Origin: Zopfochytrium polystomum
Taxonomy: Eukaryota; Chytridiomycota; Chytridiomycetes; Chytridiales; Chytridiaceae
Direction: 5' to 3'
NCBI GenBank assembly: GCA_025765615.1
Contig: JAIVFJ010000146.1
Coordinates: 62,001 to 126,000, forward strand
DNA: 64,000 bases
Part shown: piece by piece, positions 31,537 through 42,687 of the stretch
Layout of the letters: the number at the start of each line of letters is the position of its first letter
Position numbering within the stretch: the stretch's first letter is position 1
Notes under the pieces: model-generated
What the model was told of the DNA's origin: nothing
What the model saw: only the letters and a program-made list of their open reading frames with translations
Database searches by the model: none
Made by a program: the position numbers and the translations under genes

Positions 31537-32447
31537 TGTTGTGGCGGCGGGCGGCGAAGGGATGGTAGGGTAGGGGGGTAGGTGGGGGGCGGGTTGTCAA
31601 AGCGAGCAAGAGTTGTTGTAGGTTGCGGCTGGGTTGAGGTAGCAGTCAGTAGGGGGGCAAGCAGTGATTGCAGTGAAAAGTCTCTGCTTTGGCTGATCGA
31701 GCCGTCCTCCGCGATTGGATCGGCTTTGCTTGGCCACGCGCCGCAGCCCTGTCTGTCTGCCTGTCTGTCTAGCTGCCTGTGTTCGGTCCGGACCGTCGGC
31801 TTCATAATGCGACTTGCTGATAAATACCCGAGCTTGTCTGTCTCCGTCTGGGTAGCCGTTTTTGGGGATTGGTCGGCCATCGTCGGCCAAGAACATGGTG
31901 GGCCTGAGAAGAGGAAAAAAAGAAAAAAAAAAAAAAAGAAAAAAAAAATAAAGAAAAAAATTGGCCCCTCCTCGACCTCGCATCAGTCAAACAACACACC
32001 CCCTTATCTCGGGACTTGGGTCGGTCCAATAAGAAAAAAAGAAATTCATTCATCCTCCTCCGGTTGAAAGTGAGTTACATTGCAAGCTATTTCTGCCAAA
32101 ACACGAAGGGGCTCCCGAAATTCTCACCAGTTCCTTCCCCACGACAACCCCCCCCTTCTTTCTATTTACTTGACAATCTTTAACCTTCGACACTCTTTCC
32201 GCATGCGGCAAGACAAAACCTGTTTATCCAAATGGGCGAGTTCCCGTTGCGTCGTGACCTTACAAGAAGATTGTGTGAAAGGTTGGAATAATCGTCAACC
32301 AAAGCTTCTTGCTGGGAAACCAAAGGGCAATAAGAAAAAAATTTTTTTTAAGAAAACAACGATTCAAACACACATCAACGACGCAGCTTCAAAATCACAA
32401 CAAAGGAACCCTACTCTCATCCACGCCCCCATCCACCCACTACTCCA
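31537..32447. other. intergenic
   Basis: Upstream of the aminotransferase start and downstream of the GH27-like gene. Contains CTGT-type repeats (~31749-31776) and a purine-rich A/G tract (31910-31965). A long plus-strand frame from 32080 is antisense to the GH27-like gene and rejected. Confidence 0.5.
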
Positions 32448-34214
32448 TCACTCCTTCTTCGCCTTCTTCTTGGCCTTTGTCGCCGTCTTTGGATCCGGCA
32501 TCGCCAGCACCTCGCGCACCGCCAGCAGCACAATGACCAGCACCGGCAGCGCCGCGAGGAACCCGTGGAAGAACATGACGGGTATGCGCCCGAGGCACCA
32601 GTACCACCGCAGCACCTTGAGCCCCGGCGACCACCACCAAAAGACGGGGACCACTTGCGTCGGCGACGGGATCACGAAGTCGAACGGGGTGTCGACGGGG
32701 GTGATCTGTGGGGTTTGTTGCCCGCGCGAGGGCCCGGGGAGGGTTCGCAGAGAGGGAGAGATGGACGAGGAGCAAAAGCTTTCAGAAAGTGCTTCGGAAT
32801 CTACGCGAAAAATACAGGTTGTGGGGGGCCGTGGCCCAACTCACCCTAAAGATCTTTACGCCGTACGCCGGGACGTCGACGACGATCCTCCCATCGTCGA
32901 TGACCTGCGTAGCAGGCAGCCCGTCGACGTCCGCCCACAAGTCCCAAGGACGCTCATCTTCACGCCAACAGAGGCGCCCCACAGCGTCGCGTCGACCTCG
33001 ACGCCCCTCCTCCCAACGTCCCCGCGGTTTCACGACCATAACGACGCGATCGCCTCCGGCGAGCGGGCCGACCCAGACGTCGAATCCGCCCTGCAGGACT
33101 GTCGCGTAGGACGCCGAGACGCCGAGCGGGTCCTGGTTGATCGCGATGAGGTGCTCGTTCGTGAGGATCCGCACCGCCTCCGCGGAGAGGTTTCGCGGGT
33201 CTGCCGCGAGGATCAGCGGCGACTTGAGCGCGGCCCACGCCGAGAACTGCGTGCGGTACGCCGCGAGGGGCATCCCCTTGTTCCCCGCCTGCAGCAGGTC
33301 GAGGTCGTTGAAGGCGCCCGGGCGCGCGTACCGCGCCGTGTCGATCGCAAAGTCGAGGACGCCGAGCACAGAGCACCACCACCCGCGGTACGAGTCGCAG
33401 CTCTCGACCGTCACCCGCCACGAGTTGGCCAGCCACTCGCCGTACTCCCACGCGCGCGCCATCCCCCAGTTGTCCATCGCAAACACTATCGGCCTCCCCG
33501 TGGCGGCCAGCGCGTCGCGCATCGGTTTGTACTTGTCGACGGTGCCTCGCCAGTCGTTCATCCAGTGCAGCAGGCACGTCCGGTACTTCAAGTAGTCGAC
33601 GCCCCACTCTGCAAACGTCGCGGCGTCGGTCTCCTCCGCGCTCCACGAGCCCGGGGTCGAGGGCAGTTCGCAGGAGCGCATCGACGCGGCGATCGTGAGG
33701 CCGAGGCGGAGGTCGCGGGAGTGGAGGTATGAGGCGAGGGCGGGCATGCCGGAGGGGAAGGTGGATTTGTTTGCGACGAGCGTAAAGTCGTCGGGGTCGC
33801 GAGACTCGGACAGCCAGCAATCATTGACGATTACTGTTTTTGGTGATGGCGGGAGGTGAGGAGTGAATGGTTCGATTTAGAAGGGGCAGATCTCTGCAGC
33901 CGCGGCCGATCAATCACACACTACCGTAAGAGTATCCCGCCTTCGAGAGGCCAGTCGACACAAGGGCGTCGGCCACTTCCTTGATAGCTACGGGGGACAA
34001 ACACCGTCGATCAGCCTGTTAGTTTGTTTATTTTTGAGTTGAGGGAACGCCAGACTCCATACATTTCTCGGAGGTGTTGCAGCCAAAGAGCTGCCGCGAT
34101 GACCAGCCCATGACGGGCGTGACGCCGACGCCGGTTCGCCAGCGCCCACGTCCTTGCCGTCCCCGCGGCGACGAGCACGCCGGCTGTCCAGATGAGGTGC
34201 TGCTGCAATCGCAT
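32448..34214 (-). CDS. GH27 alpha-galactosidase homologue, membrane-anchored, catalytic residues lost
   Basis: Exons 34214-34063,33987-33925,33833-32845,32705-32448. A signal peptide (LIWTAGVLVAAGTARTWALA) leads into GVTPVMGWSS, CNTSE, IKEVADALVSTGLSKAGY and NDCWLSESRDPDDFTLV, then GMPALASYLHSRDLRLGL, GVDYLKYRTC, RDALAATGRPIVF, FNDLDLLQAG and HLIAINQDPLG: the GH27 melibiase order. In active enzymes the nucleophile is the Asp of KYDxC; here it is Arg (CGG, 33580-33582). The acid/base Asp after the SWR motif is Glu (SWRVTVESCDSY), and the DDCW motif is NDCW. The last exon adds a hydrophobic helix (VMFFHGFLAALPVLVIVLLA) and a Lys-rich end, KAKKE, a KxKxx ER-retrieval type tail. One extra C near 34134 breaks frame between signal peptide and domain; probably an indel. 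Likely an ER pseudoenzyme (inference). Confidence 0.82.
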
Positions 34215-34629
34215 ACTGCGCAGGTGCTGAAGTTTCTAACGCCCTGACAAGGCAAGCGAACAACAATTATTCTCAAATGCGGTGGCTGCTGCTTGTGCAC
34301 ACCAGCAACGCGATTAGGCCGCCGCCCGATCCCGGAAAGCGCAAGCTGGCTGGACGTGCCTAGCCACACGTCCAGGCGGGGACATTGATGATCGTTGTTT
34401 TTTTTTTTTTTGGATCTGTGTGCGCGTGTGTAGTTGTGCTGTCGAGAGACACGTGAATACATATTGACCTGTACAATACGTGAAAGAATTGCGTTGCGAT
34501 TGGGAATCACGCAATTGTTGCGAAGAGAGCAGAGAGCCCCCACTCCAAGTACAGGGCTCGCTTCGCACCGCGCGCGAAGAGAATTCATCTTTTGTGGATC
34601 GATCTGGAATCGAACAAAATACATGAGAG
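34215..34629. promoter_or_regulatory. divergent promoter region
   Basis: 415 bp between the start codons of the GH27-like gene (-) and the F-box/WW-repeat gene (+). Includes a T12 tract at 34398-34411. No specific site recognised; promoter role is inferred from position. Confidence 0.4.
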
Positions 34630-36095
34630 ATGATGATGCTTGGCCACCACAACCACCTGTCGCTGCCGTGCCTCCCACCGCCTGGCCACACACTCGCCCG
34701 CTGGTCGTCCCCATCCTCCGCAGCAGCAGCAGTAGCGCCATCGTCGTCATCGGCATCCGCTTCACCACATCCACCACCACCACCATCGCAACAAGCAGGA
34801 TCGCCGCCATTAGAGGCTCATTTGGCTGCGATGTACATGCACATGAACAACAGCGACGACAACTACTGCCACCCCACTCCATTGCCGCTGCTACCCGTCG
34901 ACATTGTCCTGCACATCGCCGCCTACCTGCCCCCGCGGGAGCGCCTCGCGCTCTCGTGCTCGCACCGCCTAATCGACCTCAAGGCCGACTCGATCGCCGC
35001 CACCCAACGCCTCGATGGACGCCGCCAGCCGCCGCGGCTGCGTCGACCTGCTCGACTTTTGGCTGGCGCACGTGCTGCCGCGCTGGCGGCAGAGGGCGGA
35101 CAAGCTGGGCCGCGCCAGCACCGGCGGAGGCGGCGGCGGCGGCGGCTCTTTAGACGGCTGCAGCGCGGCGTCCGCGAGCGAGCTGGAACCGTGGACGAGC
35201 GAGTCGATGGACGCTGCGAGTCGGAACGGACACGTTCACGTCTTGCACTGGTGGAAGGTGGGGGTTTTTTATCGATCGATCTCCACCCAGCTTCTCTCGA
35301 AAGGCGAAACAGAAACCCCCCAATCGAGTGCCTCTCATTCCCTCTTCCCTCTTTGAAAAGGTAACGAGCGGCCTCAACTTAAAGTGGACGTCTTTCGCGA
35401 TGGACGGAGCGAGCCGCGAAGGCGAGATCGAGGTCCTCGAATGGTGGAAGGACAACGCCCACGACCTGCCCCTGCAATGGACGCAGTTTGCTCTCCACTG
35501 GGCCAGCGAGCACGGCCGGGTCGAAGCGCTGCAGTGGTGGAAGGAGCGTAGCGGGCTCGAGCTGCGCGTGCCGCTGCGGCCGATGAACCGCGCGAGCGTG
35601 AACGGGCACGTTGCGGTCCTCGAGTGGTGGCGGCAGAGCGGCATCGAGACGGACTGGTCGCGGCAGGCGGTCGACGGCGCGAGCATCACGGGCCACGTGG
35701 ACGTGCTGGAGTGGTGGCGCCGCAGCGGGCTGGAGATGGTGTGGTCGGAGCGAGCGATGGACGGCGCGAGCGCCGCGGGGCAGCTGCGCGTGCTGGACTG
35801 GTGGCTGCGCAGCGGGCTGGACTTGCAGTGGACGAGCGTCGCCATGGACACGGCGTCGTTCCACGGCCGCGTCGACGTGCTCGAGTGGTGGAAGCGCAGC
35901 GGCTTGCCGCTGCGGTGGACCACCGTTGCCGTCGACCGCGCGAGTTGCAACGGGCACGTCGAGGTGCTCGAGTGGTGGCGCCGCAGCGGCTTGCAGATGA
36001 CGTGGAGCCACAAGGCGGCGGAGATTCGTGGAAGCTGCCGCGGTCGCGTGCTCGAGTGGTGGCGGCGGAGCGGGCTCGAGGCGCTGAGTGCTTGA
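34630..36095 (+). CDS. F-box / WW-repeat (ankyrin-like) protein
   Basis: The N-terminal part after a Ser/Pro-rich leader contains LPLLPVDIVLHIAAYLPPRE and RLALSCSHRLI, an F-box-like motif. The repeat part begins at ~35015 in a different frame (MDAASRRGCVDLLDFWLA), so one base is gained or lost near 35000-35014 with no room for an intron. A 103-nt intron (35258-35360, GTGGGG...AAAAG) then joins WWK to VTSGLNLKW in phase. About nine repeats follow, with consensus W-x-x-x-A-x-D-x-AS-x-x-GH-V-x-VLEWWRRSGL, ending at TGA 36093-36095. Related to the intact protein at 9806-11110, but repeats here are more alike (VLEWWRRSGL recurs), implying recent repeat expansion or gene conversion. Substrate-recognition subunit of an SCF ligase is a plausible role. 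Confidence 0.75.
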
Positions 36096-36375
36096 GGGAA
36101 GGACAACGGACGGAAAAGGCGAGTCGACAAGTTCTAAATGGGTGAGGGTGAGGGGTGCGTGGTTGGGAAGATGGCCGTCTCTGCTGTACAGAGTTGCTTT
36201 GTGGGTGAGGGTTATGGGCGGGGTGAAGACTGCATCATCGTCAGTGTTGCTACGAAAAATCATTCCTCAATTGATATGAAATATCCGTCGGTGTTCTGAA
36301 CAATGTACGAAGAGCTGAGGGGCCTTGGACATCTGACAAGTTTCAGATCTTTCTTTCTTGCCTTGCGCGTCTGGA

Positions 36376-39300
36376 ATGGGCTCATCCAAGATGTGAGTCG
36401 CTTTCCTGCCTCTCTTCGCCGCGCTACTCGCGATGCCAGCTGCTCGTCCAACATGATGCGAACAGCCGCCCGCGCCCGCGCGCGATCCTCCGCCCCGCTT
36501 TGGCGATCGCCTGCATTGCCAAACCCCGATCCCCGCGCTCCAGCCAGCCGTGCTTCACAATCGAAAAAACGCCTGACCCTCAACTAACCCCCCGCGTGTC
36601 CTCCACCAAACACACAAACCCAGCCTCGTCGTCGGCTCGCTCGCGGGCGGCTCGCTGTCGGCCGCGTTCGCCAAAATCGGCGCGATCCACTCGAAACACG
36701 GACCGTTCGCGATGGTGCTCTGCGTCGGCGACTTGTGGCCCGCCGGCGTCTCGGCAGAGGACGAGGAACTGCAGGCGCTGCTGTCGGGCAAGGTCAAAGG
36801 TGAGGGGCCGGGAGGCTGCGTCGGCATGATCAAGGGGAGGAAGCAGCTCCTCCTTACGTTTAGTGGTGCCCGACTCGGCTTGCAAGTGGAAACGAGCGCG
36901 AACCTCTATTTAATGCGCCGCCAGTTCCCGTTTCTACATACTTTATCGCCGGACAGCACGCGCTGCCCGAACCGGTCAAAGCCGCCGCGACAAGGAACGG
37001 CGGCGAAGTCTGCGAAAACCTGTACTTCCTCGGTACGGCCCCCCCGATTTCACTCAATCCCCTCCCAGCACAGTGCTACCCCCCCTTTCCACGCAAAGCT
37101 AACCCGCGAAAATGAAGGCGACGAGGGCCTCTACACGACGCTCGACGGTGTCAAGATCGCATACCTCAGCGGCGTCTTCGACCGCACGACGGCGGCATCG
37201 GCGTCCGGCGACGGCGGCCCCACGCGGACTTCCTCCGCGCGCCTAACCTCCGCCGCCGTCACCGCGCTCTGCGCCAACGCGTCGCCGCCCGACAGCGCCC
37301 CGAGCTCCGTCGACGTCCTGGTCACGACCGAGTGGGCGCTCGGCGTGACGCGCGGGTCCGCGGCGTGGGAGAAGGCGGCGGGGGCGGCGCGGCGCGGCGC
37401 GGGGTGGGTCGGGGTGCCGCCGGTGGCGGAGGCGGTCGCGCGGTTGCGGCCGCGGTACCACTTTGCGGCGGTGACGAGGGCGGACGGCGGAGGAGGCGGC
37501 GGCGGTGGGGAGGCGATGTTTTTTGAGAGGGAGCCGTTCACGCATGTGGACCAGGCGGGCGTTGGCGCGCCAGGAGTCAGCAGGTTTATTGGGTTGGGGG
37601 CGTTTAATGGCGCAAAGAAAGACCGGGTGAGTAGTTGGACCCATTTTTGTTTGAACCCCTCCATGTTTCCTGTCTGGGTTCTAACTCCTCCACATCGTTT
37701 GACGCGATCTAGTGGTTTTACGCGTTCAACCTCGTCCCTGCGGCCGTCGCCGACAAGGCGTCTCTGATGCAGCTGCCACCGAACGCAACCACGTCACCGC
37801 TGACTGCGCCGCAAGGAACAAAGCGCGGGGCCGACGAGGTGTGTGTGCGTCTTTGTGTGTGTGTGTGTGTGTGTGTGTGGACTGATTCGGTTGCTTTGTT
37901 GTCGCTTTCCGCTTTGCCCCCACATCAGTCGAACGATGGAAACTTTTTCTGGCAGACCGTCACCAACCCAAGAGCCAAGCGTCAAAAAGGTACGAACCTT
38001 TTTTTCCATAAAAAAGGGTGTCGCACTCTCCCTCTTTCCCGCTTTTGGACACTCCAGCTAACGCTGCTCGTGTCCTCGCCCGGCGCATTTGGGCACCGCT
38101 CCTTTCGCCAAAACCTCAGGCGCGAATCCGCCCCCCGCCCACTACACCTGCCGGATCTGCCAGCAGCCGGGCCACTGGATCCAAGAGTGCCCGCAAAAGA
38201 CGGGTGGCGGGGCACGGCCGGACGCCGCGGCGGGGCAGCAGCAGACGCAGCAGCAGCACCGCAGCAACGCGACCCCACCGGAGGGGTACGTCTGCCGGGC
38301 GTGCAACGTTCCTGGACACTATATCCGCGAGTGCCCGTCCGCGGCCGCGAACCGCGGTGGCGGCAGCGGGGCGGCACCGGGTCGGCGGTTCGCGGACCGC
38401 GAAGGTAGGGTGGGAGGAGGGGGGCGTTTGTGAATCGGATTGTTGGTTATTCTGTCCCTAAATACTGGAAACCCGCTCTCTTCCCCTCCTCCCCTCCCCT
38501 CCACCACCACCAGCGCGAGGCTGCTGGTTCTGCCTCTCGACGCCGACGCTCGAAAAGCACCTCCTGATCTCGATCGGCGAAGAGGCGTACCTGGCGCTGG
38601 CCAAGGGCGGCATCAGCGAGTGGGGCGGGCACGTGATTCTGGTGCCGCTGGCGCACGTGGCGTCGCGTCGGCAGCTGGACGCCGCGACGCTTGCGGAGAT
38701 GGCGGCGACGGCGGGGAGGGTGGGGAAGGCGTTTGGAGAGAAGGGGTGCGTGCCGGTCGCGTTTGAGGTGTGCGCGGGCGGGGAGGGCGAGGACGGCGGC
38801 GCGGCGGGGGTTATGCATGGGCATGTGCAGGTATTTTGATTTTTTCTTGGGCGTCTATTTTTTTTTTTTTTTTTTTCTGTTCCTTCTCGCTAATGGTTGG
38901 TACTTGACTCTGTCCACAAACCCTTGGCAAAAACTCCCCCAGATCGTCCCAATTCCCGCCGACCTCGCCGGCGATCCCCTGTACAACGCGGTGCGCGCGC
39001 TCGCGGAAGAGGAGGGGCAAACGATGCACGAGCTCGACGCAGCGGCGACGGGGGCGGCGACCTTGGATGATCCGCTTTTGGGGCTTCCGTCGGACCCGGC
39101 GGTGCCGTACGTGCGGATGGAGCTGCCGACGGCGGACGGGGGCGTGCGGGTGGTGGTTGTGACGCCGCAGGCGGCTGACGGGAACGCGGGCCTGGGATGG
39201 CGCACGGTGGAACATGCAGTTTGCGAGGTAGGGTGTCTTTTTGGTGAAGCTTGCCCAACCGCAAACGCCCTGCACACACGCAACCATTAACTCCTCCCCC

Positions 39301-39462
39301 CCGTTCCACAACAGGAAAGCGCTGTGCAACCTGCTCGGCTGCCCTGACAAGCTGGTGTGGAGACGGTGCGCGCTGCCCGAGGCCGAGGAGACGGCCAAGA
39401 CGCAGGAGTTCGTGCGCTGCTTGGGGAGTGATGAGGGGAGGGTCAGCGACGAAGCGAAATAA
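36376..39462 (+). CDS. DRN1: CWF19L1 / Drn1 (CwfJ family) RNA-processing protein, 678 aa
   Basis: Ten exons close in phase: 36376-36392, 36624-36799, 36925-37032, 37118-37626, 37713-37838, 37929-37989, 38120-38404, 38514-38830, 38943-39232, 39315-39462. The 17-nt first exon encodes MGSSKI, giving KILVVGSLAGG across the junction. The N-terminal half is the metallophosphatase-like domain (LCVGDLWPAG, TYFIAGQHALPEP, GLYTTLDGVKIAYLSG). Two CCHC zinc knuckles follow (CRICQQPGHWIQECP and CRACNVPGHYIRECP). Then comes CwfJ_C1 (GCWFCLSTPTLEKHLLISIG, LALAKGG, GGHVILVPLAH, a HIT-like fold) and CwfJ_C2 at the end (LVWRRCALPE). Known: yeast Drn1 binds the lariat-debranching enzyme Dbr1 and aids intron turnover. 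Exon 9 uses a GTGTCT donor because GTAGGG would not close. Confidence 0.92.
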
Positions 39463-39861
39463 ACCAACGGCAGTGGGCTAATTCTGACGCCCCCCTCTTC
39501 GGCTCTCTGTGGGGCAAAGCCAAGGACGGCTGAACTCTCGATGGAACAGGGCGGCGAGCGGATGAATCCGAGAGAGAGACACACTCTTCAGGTGGAGGAG
39601 GGTGGTTTGGGTGGAGCACTTCTCGTGTCTCAGCAGGTAAGCCACCCAGCCTGCTTGACTGTCGTGGCTGTATAAAAATGCCATTGCTCCAGACAACCGA
39701 CTTGCGGACACTCTCTTCTCCAACAACAGCTCCCACACCACCACCACCTCGACCACCCACCGCCAGGCAGCCTCCTCCCTCCGCCCGAACGCGACGTGCA
39801 TCCCAGTACACACACTCACACACCAAACCGGCAGAACATCCACACCCCCACCAAAAAGGCA
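39463..39861. other. intergenic
   Basis: CA/CAC-rich sequence upstream of the next gene; no other feature seen. Confidence 0.45.
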
Positions 39862-40314
39862 ATGAACGTGTCCTGGCGCGCCCTCGCGCTCTTCGCCGCC
39901 GCCCCTCTTCCTCGCCCTGCTCGTCGCCTCGCCGAGCGACAACGGCGTCGACGCCGCCCCGACGCCCTGGGTGAGTGCGGAGCCCCTTCTTTCCACATTG
40001 TTTTCGTTGGCCGCGCCACAAACTAACCCACCCCTTCCTCCTTCCCCCACAACCCAACCTAGTCTCTTCGGATTTATGACGTCCTCGGCGACGAAGCCCA
40101 TGACAGCGGAGTGAGTGTCGCCTAGCCCGCTTTTCCCCTCCCCCCTTCCCGGTTGCACGACCCCAGACTTTCTTTATCTCTTCGCCTCACCCTCCCTACC
40201 CCACTTCCACCGCACGCTCGCATACTTGCCACACGAACTCCAAACGATGTACACCCTCGGCCCCACACTAAGGACGCGCCCCCCCCCACCCCCCCCCCCA
40301 CCCAACACCACCCC

Positions 40315-40401
<87 letters not shown>

Positions 40402-40710
40402 CCCAAACAGAGAAGCAACCAAGCGCGCGCCAAAGCAGCCGAAGCCGAGCGCAAGGCGAACGCCAAGGAGAACGCGGAAAGGGCCAAAAAAGAGGCGAAA
40501 GACAAAGCCAAGAGAGAGAAGAAGCGGGCCACGGAGCTGAAGAACCGCGAGAAGGAGGCGCGGGAGGAGCAGAAGAAGCAAAAGAAGCGGGAGCAGGAGG
40601 AGGAGAAGAGGCAAAGGAAGCAGCAGGAGGAGGGGGAAGAAGAGCAAGGAGGCGATGAAGAAGTGGGACAAGCAGAACGGGAACAGCAAGGCGGCGAGGA
40701 AGGCGTTTGA
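39862..40710 (+). CDS. unidentified signal-peptide protein with Lys/Glu-rich tail
   Basis: ATG 39862 begins MNVSWRALALF; after one frame change in a run of C the hydrophobic core continues (LFLALLVASPSDNGVDAAP), together making a signal peptide or anchor. A donor (GTGAGT, ~39970) leads to a short exon (40063-40109, SLRIYDVLGDEAHDSG) ended by another GTGAGT. The next intron contains a huge poly-C tract and ends at ACCCAAACAG (40410). The last exon encodes a charged helix rich in Lys, Glu, Ala and Arg (AKAAEAERKANAKENAE and similar) of ~100 residues. The IYDVLGDEA motif faintly recalls the start of a J-domain, but the HPD region is not visible. Frame near 40640-40690 is uncertain: an alternative frame reads AMKKWDKQNGNSKAARKAF. 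Function unknown. Confidence 0.45.
40316..40399. repeat. 84-nt uninterrupted poly-C tract
   Basis: 84 consecutive C residues, preceded by shorter C runs with A interruptions from ~40280. It lies in an intron of the gene above and is the longest homopolymer in the window. It may form i-motif or, on the other strand, G-quadruplex structures; its exact length is likely uncertain in any assembly. Confidence 0.95.
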
Positions 40711-41130
40711 AAAGTCGAAAGAAGTGAGATTACTCTTTGTTTTGTTTGAAACACATCAATACCAATTAAAAAAACAAGAACTGGCGAAAAGCGGGTAAAT
40801 GTTATTTAATAGTGGAGCACCCCCTCGCCCATCCGCATACACGTTGGGGCATTTGGTCTCCTTCTTTGTGTGTGTTTTTTATTATTTGAATACACGTATG
40901 ATCAATGGTTTTTCTTTCTTCCCCAACCGAGATGATTCTGAATAAAGAACGAACCAACAACAACAATGCTGGGGGAGCCCGATGCTTCCCAGAGATCCTG
41001 CGCGAGATCCGAGTTGAGCTACCCCCAATTCCGGAGCCTTCGAAAGCTGCTGGGTAAAAAGACTCGATGAAACGATTCAACCGCGCAGACGAAACCGCTG
41101 CTGGATCTTCTTCTTTTCTCCTTTTGCAAA

Positions 41131-41353
41131 CTACCATAGCTTTACCAAAACGATAGCGGCGGCCGCGGCCACAGCCACAGCAGCAGGTGTAAATACGACG
41201 ACAGCAACGGCGACACCAACGACGCACGCTATTTCGAAGGCTCTTCTCACAGATCTGGTTCTGTTGATCGCAGCCCTGCGGCAAGCCGTGTCGAAGGCGG
41301 AGGACGCCGGAAAGCTTATTGCACCGACTACACCGCACACACGTCGCTGTAGA
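41131..41353 (-). CDS. small exon with C-terminal membrane helix (partial gene)
   Basis: Preceded by an acceptor (TCTGCCAG, minus strand), the segment reads GAISFPASSAFDTACRRAAI, then RAFEIACVVGVAVAVVVF and AAVAVAAAAAIVLVKLW to a stop at 41131. This is one long or two short membrane helices. No upstream exon could be fixed; the sequence upstream overlaps, on the opposite strand, the zinc-knuckle exon at 41482-41568. Family unknown. Confidence 0.35.
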
Positions 41354-41481
41354 CTGGCAGAATCTCAACACCACCATTTAGGAGAAGGACAATCCCGTAA
41401 CTTTGCTACTGAGCACATTCGAAAATCTCGCAGACCCACCGACCAGTCCCACCCGCAGCCCAACCCCCGTAACCCTTCAAG

Positions 41482-41568
41482 CGAGCAAAAGACTTGAGAG
41501 AGCGAAACTGTTTCCAGTGTGGACAGCAAGGTCATGCGTACAAGACATGCCCAAAGCGGCAGACGAAG
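41482..41568 (+). CDS. orphan CCHC zinc-knuckle exon
   Basis: Between an acceptor (CTTCAAG) and a donor (GTAACT) the sequence encodes LRERNCFQCGQQGHAYKTCP, a perfect C-x2-C-x4-H-x4-C knuckle, followed by KRQTK. Knuckles of this type bind single-stranded nucleic acid in CNBP-like and splicing proteins. No neighbouring exon is recognisable, so it may be a duplicated exon or part of a gene with very small exons. The region 2 kb upstream holds the CWF19L1-like gene with two similar knuckles. Confidence 0.4.
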
Positions 41569-42604
41569 GTAACTCGGTTTGACGCTTGGGTTTCCTTTTT
41601 TTTTTTTTGAGTTCATGTGAAGAAAAGCAGAGCTTTGTTTTTTTTAGGAGACCTTCTTTTCTCTTTTTTTCCCCCGTGTTCTTCCTATTATGAAGAACTT
41701 GAAATCAAAAAATAAAATACCAATTTTTTTTCCAAACGAAACACCACGGTGGACCTTGGCGTGCTCCCTATTAATAGTCGAACATGAAGTAGAATCCATC
41801 CAAAACGATGACCCTTTTTCAGTGGCATTGGTGCGCCTTCATTATCGAGCAGCTGCTGTGGGTGAGAAGGGCGGCGGGGGAGGAGGATCGGCCAGTAGGA
41901 GGGACCGGGCGCGATGATAGCTGGCTGGGAGAGGCGTTCGGGCTGGTCAGTGGGCTGGCGCGTCGTCGTCAGCGGCGACGGCGGCGGGCGGGCGACGCAC
42001 TGAGGGGAGGGCGAGTCGCGCGCGAATGAATAGGGATCAGGACGTCGCACTGCGAGGCAGGGCAAGGGCGCCGCGCGGCGCACGGGTTGGCGCGGGGTGG
42101 GGGTGGGGAAGGGCGAGCGACAGAGAGTATTGGGCCCCGCCGGAAAAAAGAGCTTCCTTGGGCGGAGAGCTCGGCCCGCGATAGCCCCTCGTTCAAGGTG
42201 GGAGGGGATGAGGGGATTTTGTCAGAGTTTCCATAAAGTCCAAGTGGGTGCGCGCGTGGGTGTGCTTGAGTTCGCGCTGCCTACGTTGGCTCGTACGCTT
42301 TTAGACCAAACAGCATCCACCTCACCAAAGGGCGTTGGAGAAGTCGAAGAAAAGTGTGCAGCAGCTCGAAAGGATAAATGAATATCTTGAGATTGGCCAG
42401 AGCTATCCTGTGACTGAAATCGCTATTTTGCCCCTTTTTTTCATGTCCAGTTTGATGATGTATTCGAGTCGAATCCTTCGGACAAGAGGGTAGAAAAAGA
42501 ACAAACAAGAAAAACGAAGCAGAGGGAGCCAATATTGTAACGCACACCGACACACCCCCGGGGTTTGGTTTGGGGGCCCTGATGCACGATTAAGACAGCG
42601 GAGA

Positions 42605-42649
<45 letters not shown>

Positions 42650-42687
42650 AAGAATAGAATTGGACGGGTACCGGGACGGAAACGCGC
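41569..42687. other. no gene recognised; poly-A tract
   Basis: About 39 A at 42609-42647 near the 3' end of the Kelch gene (on the minus strand this is upstream-proximal poly-T after its stop). Gly/Arg-rich frames at 41870-42110 show no domain. Confidence 0.4.

Noticed and set aside
32080..33732. 550-codon open frame on the plus strand
   Set aside because: It is antisense to the GH27-like gene, whose motifs and splice sites are convincing. The plus frame is Arg/Pro/His-rich with no domain, a typical GC-rich shadow.
40063..40109. IYDVLGDEA taken as the start of a J-domain
   Set aside because: No HPD motif or helix 2/3 pattern could be found in the following exon, so the J-domain reading is not supported.
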